A stretch of DNA of 36,969 nucleotides from Chloroflexota bacterium (GCA_012516075.1 JAAYXE010000013.1:1-36969); one strand, 5' to 3'. Positions 1-8,038 are shown, counted from the stretch's first letter. The notes: generated from the letters alone by a model not told the origin. Numbers and translations: made by a program.

Positions 1-1551
1 CGACACCTTCCCCCACCAGGAACGGTTCAACTGGTAAAGTCCAACGCCGCTGGCTGTGAACAGAAAAACTCCAGCCAGCCAGAGCGCATTGAACGCCAGC
101 GGTTTGGTGGTAACAACGGCGTGCGGCAGGCGCAGCGCCTGGTACGGCCCAAGTACCACGGTTACCATCAGAGCAGCGATGCCGGCTGTGAGCACCACAG
201 GACGGAGCGGTGTACCTGCACGTTTGTGCAGCCACCAGCCGCGCAGCAGACAGACCAGCAGGGCAAGCGCTCCAGCAATCACCGTGATTATATCTCCACC
301 GCCCAGAGGAGTAAGCAGGGTCAGGTGATCGAATGCGGCCGTCAGCGGGTAAGTCAGCCGCCAGTGCCAGGGCGGGGTCTCGTGCAGCCGCAGGGTCAGA
401 TCTCCGCCGGAGTGGACGACCAGGATATATTTGTCTCCGCCCAGGCTGGCGGCCTGTATGCGGGCATTGAAGAAAACGTCTCCGTCTGCGGTGGCCGCGA
501 ATCCGGGCACCTCTACGTATGAATAGCGGCCGCCATCCGGAACGCGCACCGGAATCAACCCTTCAGGAACATCCTGCAGGACGAGTGTGCGGACATTTCC
601 GTTTACCTCATCCTGTACAACCTGGTAAGGCGGATCGCTGCGCAGTGCAATGCGCGGATCGCCCATCAGGTAATGGAATGGAAAGTTGGCGTAACCCTGC
701 AGCGTGCCCCGGGTCTGCAGTGCAACCACCTGCCCTATCGGGAACTCCGGCCAGGTATAACGAAAAGGCAGGTCCTGATGCTGTCCGATCATGTACCCGG
801 CCATCGGGCTGTAGACAAACCCGGCATATGCCGCCGCCCCCTGATGGATGAAACCCAGGGCAATCGAATCATCCTGCCATACACGCAGAGTCTGGCAGCT
901 CGATGTGCTGACGATAACCGGGGGCAGCTCAGGGAGGTGGCTGGCAAGCAGCGTCGTCTCCGGATCGATGCGTAAGTATTCATCGCTTCCGTGGCCGGTG
1001 AAGGTCAGATAATCGGCCTGCTGCAGCGCCTGGATCAGCGAGCTGCGGTCCATAGCCATGGTTTGCGGCGGGTCAACCCGGTAATCGGTCAGGACGGCTC
1101 TGGGGGCTCCGTCAGTGGGGTGTTCTCCATTGGCCGCAAAGAAGTGACCCTGGATCCCGGAGCCCGGTTGAGCCCGGAGCTGCTGGCCGCGCTGCCAGAG
1201 CTCGCGTGCCTCGTCCAGTGTGGATCCCGTGAAGATGCCAATCGAAGGCAGTTCTCCGTGCTGCTTCAGGGCCATCCCGGCGCTGGCCATAACCGCATCA
1301 GAAAGCTGGTCTGGGCTGGCAACCCAGAGGATAGTTTCCGGTGCTCCGGAAAGCGCATCCTCCCAGCTTTGCACCAGGGGCAGGTCTTCCGATTGGGCAA
1401 TCTCTTCCGCCAGGGGCAGATAAGGATCCCCGGGGAGAATGAGCAGGATTGTGCCGCTGTGCGGCGCGGGCGGGTTTGCTGCAGTCTGCGCCGTCCAGGG
1501 CAGTAGTATCAGGACCGTGATGAAGAACAGGATGATGAGGATCCTTCTCAT
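1..1551 (-). CDS. membrane-anchored gingipain/caspase-like (peptidase C25-like) protein, 3' end outside window
   Basis: The minus strand is open for 517 codons from ATG at 1551 to the window edge, so the C-terminus is missing. An in-frame TAA lies two codons before the ATG, which fixes the start. Residues 1-25 are a hydrophobic signal or anchor. Residues 182-190 read LTFTGHGSD and residues 212-220 read VIVSTSSCQ, giving the His-Gly and Cys dyad of caspase-fold clan CD peptidases (His187, Cys219). HYLMGDPRI at 293-301 resembles the LLGDP-type motif that closes the C25 gingipain domain. A beta-rich region of about 100 residues follows, then three hydrophobic spans at about 420-437, 451-470 and 485-507, so the peptidase-like domain should be extracytoplasmic with a membrane-bound C-terminus. 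The fold and dyad assignment is inference from motifs; the substrate is unknown. It appears to be a single-gene unit with its own -10 at 1605-1610. Confidence 0.72.
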   Translation of the reverse strand, partial: MRRILIILFFITVLILLPWTAQTAANPPAPHSGTILLILPGDPYLPLAEEIAQSEDLPLVQSWEDALSGAPETILWVASPDQLSDAVMASAGMALKQHGELPSIGIFTGSTLDEARELWQRGQQLRAQPGSGIQGHFFAANGEHPTDGAPRAVLTDYRVDPPQTMAMDRSSLIQALQQADYLTFTGHGSDEYLRIDPETTLLASHLPELPPVIVSTSSCQTLRVWQDDSIALGFIHQGAAAYAGFVYSPMAGYMIGQHQDLPFRYTWPEFPIGQVVALQTRGTLQGYANFPFHYLMGDPRIALRSDPPYQVVQDEVNGNVRTLVLQDVPEGLIPVRVPDGGRYSYVEVPGFAATADGDVFFNARIQAASLGGDKYILVVHSGGDLTLRLHETPPWHWRLTYPLTAAFDHLTLLTPLGGGDIITVIAGALALLVCLLRGWWLHKRAGTPLRPVVLTAGIAALMVTVVLGPYQALRLPHAVVTTKPLAFNALWLAGVFLFTASGVGLYQLNRSWWGKVS

Positions 1552-1604
1552 TATTTACCTGAAGGGCCTTAAAGCCGGCAGAAAAAAGATATGCTTAGAA
1601 CCTA

Positions 1605-1610
1605 ATTATA
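1605..1610 (-). promoter_or_regulatory. candidate -10 box for the C25-like gene
   Basis: The minus strand reads TATAAT here, 54 bases before the ATG at 1551. No good -35 is visible at the usual 16-18 base distance, so this is a candidate only. The rest of 1552-1706 holds nothing else I recognise. Confidence 0.4.
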
Positions 1611-1706
1611 TACAACCATCTCTGCAGGCACAGAAATTCGAATCACATGCTCCCCCGACCATCTGATGCGTGCCTTTTGTCTATCCGCAGCCGGACCGCT
1701 GTCGAA

Positions 1707-2155
1707 TCACGGAGCAAAGCTCAGATCAATGCCTGCGCCTGCGGCCGCGTTTTCTTCAGGTGTTGCATTCCAGTAGCCGTGCCAGGCGCTCACAGCGGCG
1801 AAGTGCGCTAGATCCTCAGGCCTCATCGGTTGGAAAGCGTCGGCAGCAGGCCTGCCAGCTTCCTGAAAAAACTGCCCATCTTCCGCATCAGGATCATCAG
1901 GCTGACTATTGGCTCATTGGAACGGTTGCGCCAGGCATGGCGCTCGTTGGATGGAATATCGATAAAATCACCCGCCTTCGCTTCAACCCAATGGCAGCCC
2001 GTAGAATCATGGCGTAATACCTCCACCGCCCCTGACAGGATGAAAAAATCCCCGACGTCCGCATGGCTGTGCAGGGGAAAAGAGCGTTTACACCTGCATA
2101 AAAAGAGCTCTATCCAGCGCGCCAGATGGCTGCTACAATGGTGAGAATTCCTCAC
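1707..2155 (-). pseudogene. decayed cupin-domain gene (frameshifted, N-terminus missing)
   Basis: The minus strand encodes a cupin core: PLHSHADVGDFF is the first cupin motif (HxH present) and GDFIDIPSNERHAWRN is a textbook second motif. The frame stops at 1823-1825. One base out of frame, from 1826 to 1707, the reading continues MRPEDLAHFAAVSAWHGYWN and then ATPEENAAAG, which is the kind of tail seen in small cupin proteins, so a single-base deletion near 1825-1840 is the simplest explanation. The residues before the core (about 1-28) do not look like protein, and the roughly 30-50 residues that usually precede the core are absent. Both ends are therefore damaged. A cupin of this type would be a small beta-barrel metal- or ligand-binding protein. 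A sequencing indel could explain the frameshift but not the missing N-terminus. Confidence 0.6.
2087..2155 (+). promoter_or_regulatory. candidate promoter and inverted repeat upstream of the Fpg-like gene
   Basis: TTTACA at 2087-2092 and TATCCA at 2111-2116 are 18 bases apart, and a TACAAT lies at 2134-2139. Directly after it, 2141-2155 is an inverted repeat, GTGAG-aattc-CTCAC. Its position 70 bases before the ATG would suit an operator, but the promoter boxes are weak. Confidence 0.25.
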
Positions 2156-2224
2156 AAAATGAGATAAATGTCCGTTTTATATGAAAAGCTGCGGCCGGAA
2201 TTAATACCGCTCATGGAGGTCAGA

Positions 2225-3055
2225 ATGTTTGAACTGCCCGAATTCGTTACATTGACCAGGCAAATAAACGATACGCTTCTGGGAAAAGTGGTGCAGACCG
2301 GATGTCTTGGAAACACGCCGCACAAATTTGTCTGGTACAACCGCAGTCATGAAGAGTTCAAGTCATTGACTCATGGCAAAACGGTGGGAAATGCCAGAAC
2401 CCGTGGAAAGTGGCTGTTTATCCCTCTGGAACCCGGGTATGTGCTCGTCCTGGGTGAATGCGGGGGAAAAGTTCTTTACCATGCTCCGGGTGCAAAAAGG
2501 CCAGATAAGTACCACCTGCTGATCTCATTCGAAGATGGTTCTTCTCTCAGTGTAACCACCCAGATGTGGGGTGCAATGGAACTGTATAAGCAGGGCGAAG
2601 AAAACAACAGGCAGTATATACGCGATATACGGATCACGCCGGTAGAGCCAGAGTTCACCTGCGAATATCTATCCGCTCTGATCGATGAACTGACCACCAG
2701 AGGAAAATGGAGTGCTAAGGGACTGCTGACTCAGGACCAGCTCATCCCGGGTCTGGGGAACGCCATTGCTCAGGATATCCTCTTCCGGGCCAGACTTCAT
2801 CCCCGGCGCCCTGTTGATACTCTGAGCAGCGATCAGCGCAGTGATCTCTATCAGGCTATCGTAGAAACCGTGGAGGAAGTTACCGGGAAAGGGGGGCGGT
2901 ACGACGAAGTGGATTTATATAACCAGCCAGGGGGCTACATACGCCTGATGGACAGGCATGCTGTGGGAAATCCCTGCCCACGGTGCGGCTGTAAGATCGA
3001 GAAAATCCAGTATTTGGGCGGAGCGTGTTATTTCTGTCCCAGCTGCCAGCAGTAA
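2225..3055 (+). CDS. Fpg/Nei-family DNA glycosylase homologue lacking the catalytic N-terminal proline
   Basis: This 276-residue protein has the Fpg/Nei (MutM) layout: N-terminal beta-sandwich, helix-two-turn-helix region (QLIPGLGNAIAQDILFRARL, about 176-195) and a C-terminal zinc finger (CPRCG through CPSCQQ, spacing CxxC-16-CxxC). In active Fpg and Nei enzymes Met1 is removed and Pro2 is the catalytic nucleophile, followed by Glu3. Here the N-terminus is MFELPEF, so Phe occupies position 2 while the Glu is kept. The start at 2225 is supported by GGAGGT at 2216-2221; an upstream in-frame ATG at 2168 would add 19 unlikely residues and not supply the proline. I recall similar proline-less homologues in Firmicutes, so this may be a known divergent subfamily whose activity is uncertain. 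It probably binds DNA; base excision by the usual beta-elimination mechanism is not expected. It is a single-gene unit convergent with the kinase at 3071. Confidence 0.78.
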   Translation: MFELPEFVTLTRQINDTLLGKVVQTGCLGNTPHKFVWYNRSHEEFKSLTHGKTVGNARTRGKWLFIPLEPGYVLVLGECGGKVLYHAPGAKRPDKYHLLISFEDGSSLSVTTQMWGAMELYKQGEENNRQYIRDIRITPVEPEFTCEYLSALIDELTTRGKWSAKGLLTQDQLIPGLGNAIAQDILFRARLHPRRPVDTLSSDQRSDLYQAIVETVEEVTGKGGRYDEVDLYNQPGGYIRLMDRHAVGNPCPRCGCKIEKIQYLGGACYFCPSCQQ

Positions 3056-3070
3056 ATGAACTGGCAATCC

Positions 3071-4075
3071 TCACAAATACTGTGCCAGGCTGGACCAATC
3101 ATAGCGAATACAGGGGATATCCTGCTCGATCCGCTCGCGGCGTCCGTCCATAAACATCCGGCTCCAGGGATGATCCGAGTAATCGCCATCCTCAGTGCTG
3201 ACCTGTATGGCTGCATACAGGTCAATCTCGCGCAGTTTCATAAACCAGGGCAGCTCCTCCAGCCAGGCCGGGTCCAGTGTGTTCTCTTCCCGATAACCGG
3301 ATAAAAAGATCGGCATAAATCGCCCGGTAAACGCCTCCGGATCACGTTCTACGCTGGAGGCATAAAACAGGACCATGGCGATATCGTAAATAAAATGGCC
3401 GCAGCAGCAGTCGTCAAAATCGAACAGGGTCAGGTTATCGTTTTCATCCACGAAAAAGTTGCCTGCATGCGCGTCCTGGTGGATCATGCCGTAGCCTTGC
3501 GGATCACGCGGCAGGCTGCATAGATGCTCCAGAACAGCGCGGTACTTTTCGAGCGCCAGGCTGTCTTTCTCTGGCATCTGGCGCTCGGCAGTGTCATTTT
3601 CTGGCGCGTCCCAGTCGTAGCGATCCCAGGCAGGGCTGGAAACGCGATACGTTTTCGCCAGAGCATGCATCCGTCCGATCAGGCGCCCATAATTGCGAAC
3701 CAGACGCTCGGTGAACTGCCCAGAGCCGACCCTCCGCCCCGGTGCGTAGACAAAGGCTGTTAATAGAAATTCCCCACCTTGCCCATCACTCACCGCTTCC
3801 ACCAGACTGCCGTTTTCTGAAGGAACAGCGCGCGCCACTGAAACGCCCCCTTCCGCCAGATAATTGATCCAGTCCACCTCGCCGCGGATCAGATCTGGCG
3901 ACCGGCGCTCACTGTGCCCAATACGCAGAATAAACATGCCGTCCGTGCGCCAGAACCTGTATATGAAGTTCTCGAACCCGTCCAGCGATTCAATATGATC
4001 TGCGGGGATGTTGTAGCACTGCAAGGCCTGCTGCAGGATTCCATCATGAAAGCGATTAGCGATTTTAGGATCCAT
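3071..4075 (-). CDS. APH-family phosphotransferase (aminoglycoside phosphotransferase / homoserine kinase-like)
   Basis: This 334-residue protein has the eukaryotic-kinase-like fold of the APH family. The catalytic loop is MIHQDAHAGNFF (HQD at 199-201, Asn206). The metal-binding motif is LFDFDDC (DFD at 219-221). The N-lobe segment GMFILRIGHSERR at about 46-58 would hold the ATP-anchoring strand. The family phosphorylates small hydroxylated molecules such as aminoglycosides, homoserine, choline or methylthioribose; nothing here identifies the substrate, and drug resistance should not be assumed. The C-terminal half contains acidic and aromatic segments typical of the substrate lobe. The gene ends 15 bases from the Fpg-like stop in convergent orientation and is divergent from dedA. 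No operon partner is present. Confidence 0.85.
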   Translation of the reverse strand: MDPKIANRFHDGILQQALQCYNIPADHIESLDGFENFIYRFWRTDGMFILRIGHSERRSPDLIRGEVDWINYLAEGGVSVARAVPSENGSLVEAVSDGQGGEFLLTAFVYAPGRRVGSGQFTERLVRNYGRLIGRMHALAKTYRVSSPAWDRYDWDAPENDTAERQMPEKDSLALEKYRAVLEHLCSLPRDPQGYGMIHQDAHAGNFFVDENDNLTLFDFDDCCCGHFIYDIAMVLFYASSVERDPEAFTGRFMPIFLSGYREENTLDPAWLEELPWFMKLREIDLYAAIQVSTEDGDYSDHPWSRMFMDGRRERIEQDIPCIRYDWSSLAQYL

Positions 4076-4222
4076 TGATTATCCCTTTGAGGAAATACAT
4101 GCGTGCTGGCCCTGCAGCGAAAAGGCAGACGCCTGATGAGATGATTTTAATCTTACTCCAATCGATCTGTGCTATCCTAATGACTTCGCCGGGAAACCAT
4201 ACCGGATAGGAGTGTACACAGG

Positions 4223-4858
4223 ATGGTAAAAACATTAACGGAATGGATCGTGCTTCTCATGACATCGATGGGTTACCCGGGTCTGGCCCTGATCATGTTC
4301 CTGGAAAATGTGTTTCCCCCCATACCTTCCGAGATTATCCTGCCGCTGGCCGGCAGCCTGACCATTCAGGGTCACTTCCAGCTTGCCGGAGTCACCCTGG
4401 TTGGCGCCGCCGGCTCGGTGGCCGGGTCGTGGGTCTTCTATGCTCTTGGGCGCTGGGTTGATGAGAGCCGTTTACGCCGGCTGCTTCAACGCTATGGAAA
4501 ATGGCTGCTGCTCACCGAAGGCGACCTCGACCGATCCATCGCCTGGTTCAGGCGCTACGGTGACTGGGCCGTTTTGATCGGGCGCATGATACCGGTGGTT
4601 CGCAGCCTGATTTCGATCCCGGCAGGGCTGGCGAAGATGCACTGGATCAAATTCACCCTGCTCACGGCCCTGGGCACACTGGGCTGGAGCCTGATCCTCG
4701 CCCTTTCCGGTCGTCTGCTGGGGCACGGCTGGGAGATGGTCAGCGAAGTGGTTGGCCGCTTCCAGGACATCGTGGTCATCGCCATCGCGGCCCTGCTGCT
4801 GGCCTTTGTCATCCGCCGCCTGCTGGCACAGCGCCAAAAAGACGGCGACCATTCCTAG
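4223..4858 (+). CDS. DedA family integral membrane protein
   Basis: This 211-residue polytopic protein carries the DedA/SNARE-associated (VTT) signature: FLENVFPPIPSE at 26-37 forms the first re-entrant region, and IGRMIPVVRSLISIPAG at 119-135 contains the conserved R-x-x-P-x-x-R motif. Bacterial DedA proteins are membrane-embedded; several family members are undecaprenyl-phosphate or phospholipid flippases or scramblases that affect proton-motive force and envelope integrity, but which lipid this one handles cannot be told. Hydrophobic spans are at about 8-30, 38-62, 63-80, 135-160 and 175-200. A GGATAGGAG-type ribosome site precedes the ATG. It is a single gene, followed by a 17-bp perfect hairpin. 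Confidence 0.88.
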   Translation: MVKTLTEWIVLLMTSMGYPGLALIMFLENVFPPIPSEIILPLAGSLTIQGHFQLAGVTLVGAAGSVAGSWVFYALGRWVDESRLRRLLQRYGKWLLLTEGDLDRSIAWFRRYGDWAVLIGRMIPVVRSLISIPAGLAKMHWIKFTLLTALGTLGWSLILALSGRLLGHGWEMVSEVVGRFQDIVVIAIAALLLAFVIRRLLAQRQKDGDHS

Positions 4859-4869
4859 ATTCTGCTATT

Positions 4870-4905
4870 TTTGAGCTGACTTCCTTTGAAGGAAGTCAGC
4901 TCAAA
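4870..4905. terminator. perfect 17-bp hairpin between convergent dedA-family and epimerase genes
   Basis: TTTGAGCTGACTTCCTT at 4870-4886 pairs without mismatch with 4889-4905 across a 2-base centre. It lies between the stop codons at 4858 (plus) and 4935 (minus). The U-tract is poor on both strands, so it may act as a bidirectional terminator or 3' end stabiliser. Confidence 0.6.
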
Positions 4906-4934
4906 TGAATGATTTAAACGATCTCAAGGGATAT

Positions 4935-5927
4935 TTACGGCTGCGGCCAGGCGAGCGCATAAGCAGAAAGGATGCGCTCGCAGATGTGATTGAAATTTTC
5001 ATCTACCCTGCAGCGAGCAGGGTCTTCCCGATACCAGGCTGCGATCTCTTCGGCTCCGCGCGCAAACGGAATCGTGCAGACAAAATCAGGGACCAGGCGT
5101 TTGATTTTGCTGTTATCCAGGATGAAGGAATGCGCTTTATCACCCAGCAGGCTGGCTCCCCACTCCGGATCATACGCGGCGATCAGGTCCGATGGCACAT
5201 GGACGATATCCGCCTCCGTGCCGAATGCCCGTGCAATCGTTGTAAAGATCTGATTCCAGGTCAGCCACTCATCTGAGGTGATGTGATAGGCTTCCCCAAT
5301 GGCGTGCGGATTCCCCAGCAGCCCGACAAATCCTTTCGCAAAATCAGCGTGGTGCGTTAATGTCCACAGCGATGTCCCATCCCCGTGGACGATCACCTTC
5401 TTTCCCTTCAACATGCGGTCTACAACGGTGTAACCACCCCGTACAGGCAGGGACGTGCAGTCATAGGTATGGGAAGGCCGTACAATGGTGATGGGATATT
5501 TTTCCTCCCGGTAAACCCGCACCAGCAGCTCCTCGCAGGCAATCTTGTCCTGAGAATATTTCCAGCAGGGGTTATCCAGCACGGTTGATTCGGTTACCGG
5601 AAGCCGTGCCGGTGGGGTCTGATAAGCGGATGCTGAGCTGATAAAAATATACTGACCGGTCCGGCCGCGGAACAGATCCAGATCGGTCTGCACATGTTCG
5701 GGGGTGTAGGCAACCCAATCGACCACGACATCGAACGTCTGATTTCCTATAGCTTCCCTGACGGTATCGGGCGACCGGATATCTGCGGTTAGCACCTGCG
5801 CCCCTTCTGGCACCGGCCGTACCGACTGGCCCCGGTTCAAAAGATACAGGTCAATGCCTTTTTCCAGCGCCAGCTTTGAACAGGCCGAGCTGATAATGCC
5901 CGTTCCACCGATGAAGAGAACTTTCAT
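4935..5927 (-). CDS. NAD-dependent epimerase/dehydratase (extended SDR family)
   Basis: This 330-residue protein has the extended short-chain dehydrogenase layout. The nucleotide-binding loop GGTGIIS is at 7-13, the catalytic Ser region ISSASAY at 96-102, and the catalytic Tyr-Lys pair in YSQDK at 124-128. LLNRGQS follows the second strand. The C-terminal half contains VIVHGDGTSLWTLTHHADFA, typical of SDRs acting on nucleotide sugars and of the related plant-type RNA-binding homologues. The actual substrate is not identifiable. AAAGGAG lies a suitable distance before the ATG, and a TATAAT is at 5959-5964 on the same strand. No sugar-biosynthesis gene is adjacent, so its pathway cannot be read from context. 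Confidence 0.85.
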   Translation of the reverse strand: MKVLFIGGTGIISSACSKLALEKGIDLYLLNRGQSVRPVPEGAQVLTADIRSPDTVREAIGNQTFDVVVDWVAYTPEHVQTDLDLFRGRTGQYIFISSASAYQTPPARLPVTESTVLDNPCWKYSQDKIACEELLVRVYREEKYPITIVRPSHTYDCTSLPVRGGYTVVDRMLKGKKVIVHGDGTSLWTLTHHADFAKGFVGLLGNPHAIGEAYHITSDEWLTWNQIFTTIARAFGTEADIVHVPSDLIAAYDPEWGASLLGDKAHSFILDNSKIKRLVPDFVCTIPFARGAEEIAAWYREDPARCRVDENFNHICERILSAYALAWPQP

Positions 5928-5958
5928 CCTGGTCTCCTTTCAAGTCTTTTCTGGCTTG

Positions 5959-5964
5959 ATTATA
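5959..5964 (-). promoter_or_regulatory. candidate -10 box for the epimerase gene
   Basis: The minus strand reads TATAAT 32 bases before the ATG at 5927, giving a leader of about 25 bases. The -35 region is weak (TTGGGC at 19 bases). Confidence 0.4.
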
Positions 5965-5969
5965 TTCCA

Positions 5970-6240
5970 CCAGTCGTGCAGCAGCCCAATTCTCAACGCC
6001 ACAAAGTTCAACAAGAAGTTATAAATCCGGATGCCGGATTCCCTGAGCCTCCTTATAATACCAGCGGGTTCGACCCTATTTTAACGGTCGCTTTTCCAGG
6101 GCAGCAGGTGAATGGACCAACGTGGGTCCAGAGCTGCGGTAAGTCGATCCCATCAGTGACGATCACCTTTCGGGGGACACCAGTCCTGTCCTGGTTTCCT
6201 GGAAAGTAGAAAGGTTTATCATTCTGAAAGAAATGTGTTC
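5970..6240. other. intergenic region without a recognised gene
   Basis: Short open frames occur on both strands here but none has a convincing ribosome site or protein-like composition. TGGACC and GGTCCA at 6114-6131 could form a small hairpin. I see no RNA gene or mobile-element end. Confidence 0.4.
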
Positions 6241-6258
6241 CGAACACAAGGAGGAAAA

Positions 6259-7137
6259 ATGGCCAGTATCGGATTTATCGGTCTCGGAATCATGGGCGGG
6301 CGCATCGCCAAACGTCTGATGGATGCCGGCCACAAGGTCACCGGCTATAACCGTACAAAATCGAAAGCGGAATGGTTAATCCAGGCCGGAATGCAGTGGG
6401 CAGACTCGCCGTACGATGCAGCCCGGGCATGCGACCTGATCTTCAGCATGGTCACCGGTACTGAAGCGCTGAATGCGATCACCTCAGGGCCGCAGGGTTT
6501 GATCGCCGGCCTCAAACCGGGTCAGATTTATATCGACATGAGCACCGTCAGCCCAACGGCCAGCCGGGAGGTGGCCAGACAGGTGGCTCAAAAAGGCGCC
6601 CACATGCTGGATGCGCCTGTCTCCGGCAGTGTATCCACACTGGAGGCAGGCAGGCTCTCCATCATGGTCGCGGGCGAACGCCCGGTGTACGAACAGGTGC
6701 TGCCCGTTCTGCGCGCAATCGGACCCACGGTTACCTATATCGGAGAGAACGGGCTGGCGGTGTCGATGAAAATTGCCCTCAACATCAGCCTGGCAGCGCA
6801 GATGCTCGCCTTCAGTGAAGGCGTTTTGCTGGCCGAGAAAAGCGGCATCGCGCGTGAGACCGCAGTCGAGGTGATGTTGAACAGCGCGATCGCTTCTCCG
6901 ATGTTAAAGTACCGCGGGCCGTTCGTGCTCCAGCAGCCGGAAGAAGCCTGGTTCAACGCCCGTATGATGCAGAAAGATCTCGACCTCGCCCTGGAAATGG
7001 GCAGGCAACTCAACGTCCCCCTCCCCACCACAGCGGTCGCCGGCGAATTTCTCACTGCCGCCCGGGCCATGGGGCTGGCCGATAGGGACTTTGCCATCCT
7101 GTTCGATGTGCTGGCGAAAAAGGCAGAGCCGTCCTGA
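6259..7137 (+). CDS. NAD(P)-dependent beta-hydroxyacid dehydrogenase (3-hydroxyisobutyrate dehydrogenase / GLYR family)
   Basis: This 292-residue oxidoreductase has the N-terminal Rossmann loop GFIGLGIMGGRIA (GxGxxG at 8-13), the substrate-binding motif DAPVSGSVSTLEAG at 118-131, and the catalytic lysine in GLAVSMKIALN (Lys171, with Asn175). Asn31-Arg32-Thr33 at the end of the second strand is the pattern of NADPH-preferring glyoxylate/succinic-semialdehyde reductases, so reduction of a small semialdehyde with NADPH is the best guess; 3-hydroxyisobutyrate, tartronate semialdehyde or another substrate remains possible. The start at 6259 is chosen because AAGGAGGA lies 5-6 bases before it; an in-frame upstream start at 6235 would add eight residues before the Rossmann strand. 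It is a single-gene unit. Confidence 0.87.
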   Translation: MASIGFIGLGIMGGRIAKRLMDAGHKVTGYNRTKSKAEWLIQAGMQWADSPYDAARACDLIFSMVTGTEALNAITSGPQGLIAGLKPGQIYIDMSTVSPTASREVARQVAQKGAHMLDAPVSGSVSTLEAGRLSIMVAGERPVYEQVLPVLRAIGPTVTYIGENGLAVSMKIALNISLAAQMLAFSEGVLLAEKSGIARETAVEVMLNSAIASPMLKYRGPFVLQQPEEAWFNARMMQKDLDLALEMGRQLNVPLPTTAVAGEFLTAARAMGLADRDFAILFDVLAKKAEPS

Positions 7138-7250
7138 CGAACCGTCCATCACCTGCGCCAGGTTCAACAACATAGCGGTGAAAGTTATTAGTTTTATGTA
7201 AAATAGATAGGCCCCGGGTTGGCTTCGTCCCACCGCCGCCTGGTTTACTT

Positions 7251-7333
7251 TATAATTCACTTGAATGACGGCAATGAACTTTCCGGGAGATCACATCATC
7301 TCCTGCCGTAATCACGATCAGGAGGCGGCAGGA
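7251..7333 (+). promoter_or_regulatory. -10 box and alternative hairpins in the LysM gene leader
   Basis: A perfect TATAAT is at 7251-7256, but with no clear -35. TCCTGCCG at 7301-7308 pairs with CGGCAGGA at 7326-7333. CTCCTG at 7300-7305 can instead pair with CAGGAG at 7319-7324. The two hairpins exclude each other, and both involve purine-rich sequence just before the ATG at 7340, so they could hide or expose the ribosome site. This is inference from base pairing only. Confidence 0.3.
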
Positions 7334-7339
7334 TAGCGA

Positions 7340-8038
7340 ATGAGCGATAAAAAGGGGCTCCCCAGTGTAATGGCCGAGCAGCTCAAACGCCAGACGAGGC
7401 TCGCCCTGCTGCAGGTGATCGCATGGTTTGGTTTGTGGCTGCTCGTGGTTGCTGCCGGCATCCTGGCCCTCCGCTACGCGCTTCCCGAATCGCAGCAGGT
7501 AATTAACAACGCCGGGTCCCCTGTGCTGACTGAGATGCCGGGGGAGCTTGAACCACCCCCGGCAGCCGTGGTCAATCCGACCTCGACGCTGCCTCCGGCC
7601 GTTGAAGCCGGGGACGTGCTGGCCGATACCTACACACCTACCTACCTCACCTATACCGTGCAGGAGGGGGACGCCTTTGCACGCATTGCAGAGCGGTTTA
7701 ATACCGATATCACCACCCTCATGCTGCTTAACCCGGACGTTACCCCCGAATTGATCAATGTGGGTGACGAGCTGCGTGTTCCCGTCCCGCAGGACGAAAG
7801 CGCTCTGCCTGAGCCCACAGCTTCCGGTGAGCAAACCTTTGTGGAATACACCGTCGTAAGCGGCGACACCCTGGCCGGGATCGCAAACTATTTCGGCAGC
7901 ACCGTCGACGCAATCGTGTTCGCCAACAGCCTCACCAGCCCTGACCAGCTTCAGGAGGGGCAAACGTTGATAATCCCTGTGCAGGCCACACCTGCCGCTT
8001 CACCAACCTCTGAAGCAGCCGCCACTCCAGGCCCCTGA
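7340..8038 (+). CDS. membrane-anchored protein with two LysM domains
   Basis: This 232-residue protein has a short charged N-terminus, one transmembrane helix at about 22-45, a Pro/Thr-rich linker at 60-100, then two LysM modules: YTVQEGDAFARIAERF onward (104-148) and YTVVSGDTLAGIANYF onward (169-214), each ending in the usual VPV or IPV strand. A low-complexity Ala/Pro/Thr tail closes it. LysM modules bind N-acetylglucosamine-containing polymers such as peptidoglycan. The topology (N-terminus inside, LysM outside) suggests a wall-tethering or wall-sensing protein. No catalytic domain is attached, so an enzymatic role is not supported. A rho-independent terminator follows, so it is probably transcribed alone. 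Confidence 0.87.
   Translation: MSDKKGLPSVMAEQLKRQTRLALLQVIAWFGLWLLVVAAGILALRYALPESQQVINNAGSPVLTEMPGELEPPPAAVVNPTSTLPPAVEAGDVLADTYTPTYLTYTVQEGDAFARIAERFNTDITTLMLLNPDVTPELINVGDELRVPVPQDESALPEPTASGEQTFVEYTVVSGDTLAGIANYFGSTVDAIVFANSLTSPDQLQEGQTLIIPVQATPAASPTSEAAATPGP

Noticed and set aside
56..1666. Several overlapping plus-strand open frames over the first 1.6 kb
   Set aside because: They are shadows of the long minus-strand C25-like gene, have unnatural Arg/Pro/Gln-rich composition and no ribosome sites.
3071..4075. Aminoglycoside resistance gene
   Set aside because: The fold motifs are those of the broad APH family only; there is no close similarity to a named resistance enzyme and no mobile or resistance context.
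5976..6209. A 77-residue plus-strand open frame between the epimerase and dehydrogenase genes
   Set aside because: It begins at GTG without a ribosome site, and the composition is not protein-like.
7250..7963. A 237-residue minus-strand open frame opposite the LysM gene
   Set aside because: The plus strand encodes two clear LysM domains; the minus frame shows no domain and starts inside the plus gene.
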